Part shown: one piece after another, positions 57,382-64,000 of the stretch
Position numbering within the stretch: the stretch's first letter is position 1
Layout of the letters: every line of letters starts with the position of its first letter
Assembly (NCBI GenBank): GCA_965659665.1
Contig: CBFHWU010000011.1
Span: forward strand, 1-64,000
DNA: 64,000 nucleotides
Source: CBFHWU01 sp965659665
Lineage (GTDB): Bacteria; Bacteroidota; Bacteroidia; Flavobacteriales; Flavobacteriaceae
Direction of reading: 5' to 3'
The notes under the pieces: model-generated
What the model was told of the DNA's origin: nothing
The model's database searches: none
The model's input: the letters and a program-made list of their open reading frames with translations, nothing else
Translations under genes and position numbers: made by a program

Positions 57382-58770
57382 ATGAAATATTTATTTTTTC
57401 TATCAATAGCAGTATTAGCATCGTCATGTACCACTTCTAGTCCTGCTCCTCCGAATGTCATTATTATTTTCACCGATGATCAAGGATATGGTGATTTGAG
57501 TTCGTACGGTTCCAAAACCATAAAAACCCCCCATATTGATGCTTTGGGAGCAGGTGGAGCGATCTTAACAGATTTCATGAACGCTTCTTCGATTTGTTCA
57601 CCGTCTCGAGCAGCACTTTTGACGGGCTCATATCCAACAAGGGCAGGAGTTGTTAAAGTACTTTGGCCAGAAGGCGTAGGAGGTTTTGGAGGAAGTAACA
57701 CAGCGCCTGTAGGGTTGCATCCCAATGAAGTTACAATAGCTGAAGTTTTAAAGGATGAAGGCTATGCCACTGCGATGTTTGGCAAATGGCATTTGGGTGA
57801 TAATATTGCTTTTCTCCCTAAACAACAAGGGTTTGACACCTATTTTGGGATTCCATATTCCAATGATATGAACACATCAAAATTACCGCTGTTGATGGAC
57901 AATGAAGTATTCGAAATCAATCCAGATCAATCATTACTCACACAAAGATACACGGATTTTGCTATTGATTTTATCCATGAAAACCCCGGCGACCAACCCT
58001 TTTTTATTTATATGGCTCACGCTATGCCGCATGTCCCTATTTTTGCTTCAGACAAGTTTAAGGGTACTTCTAAAGGAAGTGTTTACGGAGATGTGGTCGA
58101 AGAAATAGATGATAATGTTGGAAGGTTGGTTAAAACACTTCAAGAAAAAAACATTTTTGACAATACCATCATTATTTTTACTTCTGACAATGGTCCGTGG
58201 CTAAGTTTTGGAAATCACGCTGGTACTTCTGGTGAATTACGTGGTGGTAAGTTTGATGTCTTTGAAGGCGGATATCGTGTACCTTGTGTTATCTCTTGGC
58301 CCAACGTTATTACTGCACAAACCAAAATTGATCAGTTGGTTTCGACCATCGATGTATTACCCACTATTTGTGCAGCGACTGGAGCTAAGCTACCCAAAAA
58401 TAAAATTGATGGGATTAATGTTTTGGATTTGTTACAAAACAAACCTATGCCTGCACTGGAAGATCGTTTTTTTTATTATCACAAAGAGAGTACACTTTAC
58501 GGAGTACGTCAAGGCAATTGGAAATATTTAGCCCCTTCAACGTTTAACGATATTCATACACCCGGCGAGGATGGAAAAGTCGGAGCTTCTACTTGGCAAA
58601 TGGACCATCCAGAATCTCTATATGACCTTAATACAGATTTAAGAGAACTGGATAATAGATTAGAGGATTTCCCTGAAAAAGCTATTTTTTTAAAGGAAAA
58701 ACTTGCTCTTTTCCAATACGAACAAGACCAGAACGGAAGACCTTTGGGAACTTTAGATAACATTAATTAA
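57382..58770 (+). CDS. FGly sulfatase, S1 family (fourth of four)
   Basis: This 462-residue lipoprotein sulfatase (LASSC, Cys16) has metal ligands Asp32-Asp33 (FTDDQGYGD), the FGly site Cys72-Ser-Pro-Ser-Arg (SSICSPSRAAL) and FTSDNGPWLSFGNHAGTSGELRGGK as the second active-site block. It is the closest of the four to classical arylsulfatase A. It lies 55 bp after GH97 and 18 bp before lgt, so it may be on the same message as lgt. Confidence 0.94.
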   Translation: MKYLFFLSIAVLASSCTTSSPAPPNVIIIFTDDQGYGDLSSYGSKTIKTPHIDALGAGGAILTDFMNASSICSPSRAALLTGSYPTRAGVVKVLWPEGVGGFGGSNTAPVGLHPNEVTIAEVLKDEGYATAMFGKWHLGDNIAFLPKQQGFDTYFGIPYSNDMNTSKLPLLMDNEVFEINPDQSLLTQRYTDFAIDFIHENPGDQPFFIYMAHAMPHVPIFASDKFKGTSKGSVYGDVVEEIDDNVGRLVKTLQEKNIFDNTIIIFTSDNGPWLSFGNHAGTSGELRGGKFDVFEGGYRVPCVISWPNVITAQTKIDQLVSTIDVLPTICAATGAKLPKNKIDGINVLDLLQNKPMPALEDRFFYYHKESTLYGVRQGNWKYLAPSTFNDIHTPGEDGKVGASTWQMDHPESLYDLNTDLRELDNRLEDFPEKAIFLKEKLALFQYEQDQNGRPLGTLDNIN

Positions 58771-58788
58771 GCCATAATACTGCCGCTA

Positions 58789-59946
58789 ATGTCAATGTTA
58801 TCTTGTTTCGATTTATCGTTTTTTATGTGGCATCCAGACCTTTACTTTTTTAACAACGAATTTTTCGCTTTTAGGTGGTATAGTCTGCTTTTTGTTTTGG
58901 CCTTTATTGTAGGACGCTTTATCGTTGTTCGGTCTTACAAAATGGAGCGAGGGTATGATCAAACGGTGGATACACAAATGATCTTTATGGTTTTAGGAAC
59001 TTTATTCGGATCAAGGATGGGACATGTGCTTTTTTATGAACCCGAAATATTGAACAGAGGTTTTTTTCAACTTTTTTTCTTTTGGAAAAGCGGTTTAGCC
59101 AGTCATGGTGCTGCTATTGGTATTTTAATGGCCATGGGGCTTTACTCTTACAAATTTGTACGTAAAGGGATTAAAATAGGAGCTATAGATCGACTTAGAC
59201 GAGGGTATAACTATCTACAAGTGATGGATCGAATGATCATTGCCGTTGCGATTGGATGTGCGCTGATTCGAATGGGAAATTTTGTCAACTCTGAAATTAT
59301 AGGAGCACCCACAGCAAGCGACTTCGGGGTGTTGTTTGTGCAGCCAGTGGAAGATCGAATTAAAGGGCAATTACCTTTTGTTGAACGAGTAATTTTTGAA
59401 GAAACAGGAGAGTTTTATCAACCAGGAAAACCGATTTTAAACACTACGGTCATTTTTGACAACGAGTACTACAAAGAAGACAGAATTCGATCTGCTGTCC
59501 AAAAAAAATTGGGATTTATTTTGCCTGTTAGTACTTATGACTACAGCCATGTAATCAATCCTAAGGGAACTACAATGAATTATAATTTTAGCCGTCATTC
59601 CACTCATTTTGAACTTAATTTTCAAGCAGTGGGAATATATCGTCACCCATCTCAATTATATGAAGCTATGACCTATTTTTTCATCGGAGTTATCCTGTTT
59701 TTGATTTGGAATAAACATCGAAAAAGACTTCGACCAGGAAGCTTATTGGGATTGTTTTTTATCACTGCTTTTTCGGGAAGATTTCTTTTGGAATACATCA
59801 AGGAAAATCAGATTAAAAATGAATTTATTTTCAACTTAAATTTAGGTCAAATGCTCAGCATACCTTTTTTTGTTTTAGGCGTTTACCTTTTCTTAAAAAA
59901 CCTTAAAGGGAATACATTATTTAGAACTTTAGAAACCCAATCATGA
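58789..59946 (+). CDS. lgt: Prolipoprotein diacylglyceryl transferase with a large periplasmic insertion
   Basis: Lgt transfers diacylglycerol from phosphatidylglycerol to the lipobox cysteine, the first step in making lipoproteins. Family features are WYSLLFVLAFIVGR (30-43), the HG motif (LASHGAAIG), RMGNFVNSEIIG (161-172) and RHPSQLYEA (285-293), with about seven helices. Ordinary Lgt has about 260-290 residues; this one has 385. The excess is an insert of roughly 95-100 residues (about 185-283) just before RHPSQLYEA. The gene sits 18 bp after a sulfatase gene in a locus rich in lipoproteins. Whether it is the sole Lgt or a second copy cannot be told here. Confidence 0.92.
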   Translation: MSMLSCFDLSFFMWHPDLYFFNNEFFAFRWYSLLFVLAFIVGRFIVVRSYKMERGYDQTVDTQMIFMVLGTLFGSRMGHVLFYEPEILNRGFFQLFFFWKSGLASHGAAIGILMAMGLYSYKFVRKGIKIGAIDRLRRGYNYLQVMDRMIIAVAIGCALIRMGNFVNSEIIGAPTASDFGVLFVQPVEDRIKGQLPFVERVIFEETGEFYQPGKPILNTTVIFDNEYYKEDRIRSAVQKKLGFILPVSTYDYSHVINPKGTTMNYNFSRHSTHFELNFQAVGIYRHPSQLYEAMTYFFIGVILFLIWNKHRKRLRPGSLLGLFFITAFSGRFLLEYIKENQIKNEFIFNLNLGQMLSIPFFVLGVYLFLKNLKGNTLFRTLETQS

Positions 59947-60033
59947 TGAATGAGGTCAAATTAAAAACAGTAAACATAAAAACAATGACAGCCGAGAGGT
60001 TGTTTTGAGTCATATTTTAAATAAAAATCAAGG

Positions 60034-62484
60034 ATGAGACATGTAATTGGGTTTTTTTTTATTTTTTGTTTTAGTTACGCACAAGAGCCCAAAAGTTTGG
60101 TAGCAAAAAGAGTTACCCAAGCTCCAGAAATTGACGGAATTCTTTCTGAAGAAGTTTGGCAGTCAATGCCCCCCGCAAATCACTTTACTTTAATTTGGCC
60201 AGCCACGCGATTTGGCAAACCAATCCCAAAGGGATACGAAACCACAGCTTACCTCGTTTATGACGAAAAGGCGGTATATGTAGGGGCAAAATTACAGCAC
60301 CCCAATGTAAGCCTTATCCCGAAAGAATTTAGTGAACGTGACAATATTTGGGATGTTAATGCAGAAACATTTTTTGTATCCATCAACACCTATAATGATG
60401 ACCTTAATTATTTTAGTTTTCAAGTGACCAGCGCGGGTACTATGGGTGATTCCTATTCTTCCGGACCTATTCAGGATATTGACTACTCTTACGACACTGT
60501 TTATGATGCAAAAATCAATTACGATTCAACTGGTTGGAGTCTTGAAATGATCATTCCTTACAGTGCGATAAGATTTCCCAAAAAAGATCCTCAATTATGG
60601 GGGATTAATTTTGGTAGAAAAGTTGAAGAGTTTGATGAAACTTATGTTTGGAGCCCTGTGGATGCCAACCAATTAGATTTTCACGAAGCAAAAGGAGAAT
60701 TAACTGGAATAAAAAATATTAGACCTCCCGTGAGGTTGTTTTTGCTTCCTTACTTACAATCTGCCTTAAATACACAACAAGGAAGCTCACCTTCCGCTTC
60801 CTATTCAGCAGGTGTTGATGTAAAATATGGAATTAACACGAGCTTTACTTTGGACGCTTCTTTAATTCCTGACTTTGGTCAAGTAACTTTTGATGATAAA
60901 CGCCTTAATTTGAGTCCCTTTGAGCAACATTTTTCTGAAAATAGGGCTTTTTTTACAGAAGCAGCAGATATGTTTCGGGTTGCTGATTCGGGTTGGGGTG
61001 GAGGACAATTTTTTTATAGTCGAAGAATTGGACAGGAAGTTTCTTTTGATGCGGACGAATTTTTAAACTCCAATGAGGAACTCGTTAGCTATGAGCGTAA
61101 CCCAGAACTAATCAACCTAACTAAATTAAGTGGAATAACAAATAAAAAATTAAGTATTGGATTTTTAAATGCAATCACAGACAAGAGCGTAGCAAAAATA
61201 CAAAATACCGAAAACGGTGCTCAACGTAACGCGGTCATCAGCCCAAAAACCAACTACAATGTTTTATCACTGTCCCAACAATTTTTGAATGATTATTCGT
61301 CCATAAGTTTTATAAATGCGAACCTAAACAGGGCAAACGGGGGCCACAATGCTAATAATTACGCTTTTGTATTAGATTTATTCGATAAGAATCGAGATTT
61401 CAATATGAGAGTAAATATGTTTAACAGTCATGCGCCTAAGTATTCCTTAACTAATGGATTTAGGGGAAGTATTAACTTAAGTGAGTTAAGGGGAAACTTT
61501 AGATATAACCTCAACTGGTCTGGTGTTGATAGGTTTTATTACCAAAATGAGTTGGGGTATTATAATTTACGTGACCATCAAAGTTTTTCGGGGAGTGTTA
61601 GATACCAAATCTTAAAGGAAAATAGCATTTTTAGAAGCTTTAATAATTATCTATTTTTAGAAGATATTTACACCTATCATTCTACTGAGCGCAAAAAATG
61701 GAGTTTGAGATTGGGGAATAATTTCACCATTAACAACTTAAATTCTTTTTCAGTTGATTTTGATTATGATGGTGAATATCGAAATTACGATGAACCTAGG
61801 GTGTATGGGAAGTATTTATTAGAACCTCCTAGTTTTGAAGTTAGTGTGGGGATGCAATCAAACAAGAATAAGCCATTTTCTTTTAATATTCACTTCAATA
61901 ATTACCAATACTACGATCAAGATTTTGAAGAAAACAAAGCACGTAACAGTTTTAATTTCCGAACACTTTATCGTTTTTCTAGACGATTGTCCCTAAAACT
62001 GGCCTCAAATCACAATCAAATTGTAGACGATATAGGGTATTTGATGTCGGACGAAGATGAAATATATTTGGGAAGAAGAACAATGAGATCTATTGAAAAC
62101 ACCCTCAATTTGGTTTACTTTATAGACAGTAGAAAATGGCTGAGTTTACGGTTTAGAAATTTTTGGAGCAAAGCAGATTATGATCAGGTTTTATTTAGTT
62201 TGTTAGACAATGGTAAAAGAGCAGTTGCGGATTATTCTATTTTGGAAAATGATCCCAATACGAACTTTAACATTTGGAACCTTGATATTAATTTCGAATG
62301 GTGGTTTGCCCCAGGAAGTAATATGGTGTTACAATACAGAAACCAACTTTTTAACTTAGATAATGCCTCAAAATTGGATTACCACACAAGTTTGAATAAC
62401 CTATTTAGCACCCCTATTGAACATCAAATCTCTTTAAGGATTAACTATTTAATTGACTACAACAGCATAAGACGGAAACGCTAA
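60034..62484 (+). CDS. DUF5916 outer-membrane protein with CBM9-like N-domain
   Basis: This 816-residue exported protein has a signal peptide (1-16) and a CBM9-like beta-sandwich (about 20-225): APEIDGILSEEVWQSMPP, TTAYLVYDEKAVYVGAKL, WDVNAETFFVSINTY, GWSLEMIIPYSAIRFP. The DUF5916 region (about 235-816), rich in alternating polar/hydrophobic strands and ending in an aromatic-rich tail, suggests an outer-membrane barrel. Such proteins often accompany PULs; the role is unknown but transport or glycan capture is plausible. It follows lgt by 87 bp and is the last intact gene of the locus-2 run. Confidence 0.85.
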   Translation: MRHVIGFFFIFCFSYAQEPKSLVAKRVTQAPEIDGILSEEVWQSMPPANHFTLIWPATRFGKPIPKGYETTAYLVYDEKAVYVGAKLQHPNVSLIPKEFSERDNIWDVNAETFFVSINTYNDDLNYFSFQVTSAGTMGDSYSSGPIQDIDYSYDTVYDAKINYDSTGWSLEMIIPYSAIRFPKKDPQLWGINFGRKVEEFDETYVWSPVDANQLDFHEAKGELTGIKNIRPPVRLFLLPYLQSALNTQQGSSPSASYSAGVDVKYGINTSFTLDASLIPDFGQVTFDDKRLNLSPFEQHFSENRAFFTEAADMFRVADSGWGGGQFFYSRRIGQEVSFDADEFLNSNEELVSYERNPELINLTKLSGITNKKLSIGFLNAITDKSVAKIQNTENGAQRNAVISPKTNYNVLSLSQQFLNDYSSISFINANLNRANGGHNANNYAFVLDLFDKNRDFNMRVNMFNSHAPKYSLTNGFRGSINLSELRGNFRYNLNWSGVDRFYYQNELGYYNLRDHQSFSGSVRYQILKENSIFRSFNNYLFLEDIYTYHSTERKKWSLRLGNNFTINNLNSFSVDFDYDGEYRNYDEPRVYGKYLLEPPSFEVSVGMQSNKNKPFSFNIHFNNYQYYDQDFEENKARNSFNFRTLYRFSRRLSLKLASNHNQIVDDIGYLMSDEDEIYLGRRTMRSIENTLNLVYFIDSRKWLSLRFRNFWSKADYDQVLFSLLDNGKRAVADYSILENDPNTNFNIWNLDINFEWWFAPGSNMVLQYRNQLFNLDNASKLDYHTSLNNLFSTPIEHQISLRINYLIDYNSIRRKR

Positions 62485-62706
62485 TTTAGGATAAACAATA
62501 GAATGTATTCAATAATAGTGTTATTTGTTCAAGAACCACAGCAGAAATAGTTCTTTTGTTTGGTAAGATTACTAATTTTTTTTTGACATTTTTAAAGCAC
62601 TTACAAGTAGTCCCTATTTCGTTATTTGTGAATTAAAATTTTAGAGCATAAGGTTACTCAGCGATGAGAACTCGTTTTATTTTTTTTGATTTTCATACAT
62701 TTGGAG

Positions 62707-63222
62707 GTGCTTAAATACAATTTTTTTCAACAATTATTTTTTTTGGTCATACTATTTGGATGTTTAATACGCGTTGATGCACAAATCAATTCTGTAGAGA
62801 AATTAACCGTTAATGGTTTATTTTCAAATAAAATGGTTCTTCAGCAAAATAGTGATGTTAACATTTGGGGCCGATCAGAACCCAATGAAAAAGTGAGCGT
62901 CCAAACCTCATGGGGGCTCACGGAATACGCTACTGTTTCAAAATTTGGCACGTGGATCATAAAACTAAAAACACCTGCAGCAAGTTACGATCATCATGAA
63001 ATAATGATAAAAAGTAACAGGGAAGAAATCAAAATTAAAAAAGTGTTAATTGGGGAAGTTTGGCTGGCATCAGGGCAATCTAACATAGAAATGAACTTTA
63101 ATTATTGCTGCAATACAACGGATTATAGCGCAAAGGAAATACAAACCGCTAATAATGCTGCCATCCGAATGTTTACTGTTAAAAAGAGTTTAAGCACCAC
63201 ATCCAAAGACGCATTAAATTGA
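62707..63222 (+). pseudogene. N-terminal fragment of an SGNH acetylesterase
   Basis: Only the first quarter of an esterase like those at 27 and 51 kb remains: signal peptide, beta-domain (LTVNGLFSNKMVLQQNSDVNIWG), the nucleophile block (GEVWLASGQSNIEM) and IRMFTVKK, then stop. The Asn, Gly and His blocks are missing. No ATG precedes the signal peptide; GTG 62707 or TTG 62701 must serve. After the stop the same frame continues as NSYQFFYWG..., with no family match. It is therefore best read as a decayed third paralogue at the edge of locus 2. The 200 bp before it hold no gene. Confidence 0.8.
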
Positions 63223-63280
63223 AACAGTTATCAGTTCTTTTATTGGGGAATTAATCTTGCTTGTTTTCCTTACAAAATAA

Positions 63281-63832
63281 TCAACTGTACCATGTTACTT
63301 TTTCTTTCCAGTTTCTAGGTTCACGATTTGGTGGTGGGCCTTCAAAATTTCCTAAGTAAAATAAACCTAAACATTTTTCTCCATTGTTTAGTGGAATAAA
63401 ATGATTCATTTGGTTGGAATAGGCTGGCGTACTCCAATAACCACCCAGCCCCATTTCTGTAGCTCTCAGCCATAGATTTTGAACTGCCATGGCAGTAGCG
63501 GCTATTTCTTCCCATTCGGGAACGCTGGCCTTAGCATCTCGTTGCATACAAATGATGATGACAGCAGAGGACTGTTTAATTTTTCGGGTTATATTTTGAC
63601 ATTTTATTTTTGAAAACTTGGTAGCGGTTTTGGTATAGGTTTCCACCAAAAAAGTACGTAATGCTTCTTTTTTATTTCCTCGTACAACTTTGAAGCGCCA
63701 CGGTTCAGTCTTTCGATGGGTGGGAGCCCAGTTAGCAGCTTCCATCAATTCATGGATCTGAGTATCACTAATTTCAATGCCAGAAAATTGAGACGGGAAT
63801 ATAGAACGGCGTTGAGAGATAATTTTTTTCAT
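63281..63832 (-). CDS. Nitroreductase family protein
   Basis: This 183-residue FMN-dependent oxidoreductase resembles the short YdjA-type nitroreductases. The N-terminal ISQRRSIFPSQF gives the FMN-phosphate-binding arginines; EAANWAPTHRKTEPWRF and the late EMGLGGYWSTPA and FLGNFEG-like LFYLGNFEG segments are typical. It has no signal peptide. It runs towards the esterase fragment and is not part of locus 2. The electron acceptor is unknown. Confidence 0.92.
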   Translation of the reverse strand: MKKIISQRRSIFPSQFSGIEISDTQIHELMEAANWAPTHRKTEPWRFKVVRGNKKEALRTFLVETYTKTATKFSKIKCQNITRKIKQSSAVIIICMQRDAKASVPEWEEIAATAMAVQNLWLRATEMGLGGYWSTPAYSNQMNHFIPLNNGEKCLGLFYLGNFEGPPPNREPRNWKEKVTWYS

Positions 63833-64000
63833 CTTGCAAAATTATAAAATCAATGATTAATCAATATATTAGTTATCCTCACAAAAAAAATAATTATCCA
63901 ATTGAAGTGTAACGTTATTATTTAGTTGATTGTTTCGACTTATTTGTTCTTGAAATCTTCCCTAAGATTTCTAGGCAAGTTTAGTAACCTAAGGAGATTA
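63833..64000. other. Right end of window, no gene seen
   Basis: These 168 AT-rich bases upstream of the nitroreductase gene should contain its promoter. No reading frame of note or recognisable site was found. Confidence 0.4.

Noticed and set aside
37718..62484. Fucoidan, ulvan, agar, carrageenan or alginate PUL
   Set aside because: The hydrolases and lyases diagnostic for those polymers are all absent.

Overview
The window reads as chromosome of a marine Flavobacteriaceae-type Bacteroidetes. The DNA is AT-rich, start sites have A-rich leaders with little Shine-Dalgarno signal, there are two SusC/SusD pairs, and many exported proteins carry a lipobox. No rRNA, tRNA, CRISPR array or prophage was seen. 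The genus cannot be fixed from the sequence.

Left flank (1-7.1 kb): an ISAs1-type insertion sequence, a gamma-glutamyltransferase, a DUF4349 lipoprotein, a GNAT acetyltransferase broken by one extra A in a 10-A run, a class I methyltransferase, and an overlapping pair made of a class IV PLP aminotransferase-like protein and a sulfotransferase-like P-loop protein.

Locus 1 (about 7.2-37 kb): a polysaccharide utilisation locus (PUL) read from both strands whose enzymes fit eukaryotic N-glycans. They are GH92 and GH125 alpha-mannosidases, a GH2 beta-mannosidase, a GH20 hexosaminidase, a NagB-PIG-L fusion, two FucP/NagP-type sugar permeases, an SGNH acetylesterase, a CBM9-like lipoprotein, CutC, a beta-lactamase-fold hydrolase and a DUF4212/sodium-symporter pair. 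Proposed order of work: GH92 and GH125 strip alpha-mannose, GH2 removes the core beta-mannose, GH20 splits chitobiose, SusCD and the permeases import the products, and NagB feeds glycolysis. Regulators are a DeoR-family protein next to nagB and a membrane TPR-coiled-coil-HTH protein directly before susC. A 34-bp element upstream of susC recurs upstream of the GH92 gene (27/34 identical) and, more weakly, upstream of the GH125 gene, which suggests one dispersed regulon.

Locus 2 (37.7-62.5 kb): a one-strand run of 15 genes: SusC, SusD, two SusE/F-position lipoproteins (DUF5004-like and DUF4961-like), GH43, four FGly-type sulfatases, a beta-lactamase-fold hydrolase, an alpha/beta hydrolase, an SGNH esterase, GH97, an Lgt with a large insertion, and a CBM9/DUF5916 outer-membrane protein. 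No endo-acting hydrolase or lyase is present, so it looks built for sulfated, acylated oligosaccharides. It begins with a perfect 20-bp palindrome of LacI-operator type, but no LacI gene lies in the window. A decayed SGNH esterase fragment and a nitroreductase gene close the window.
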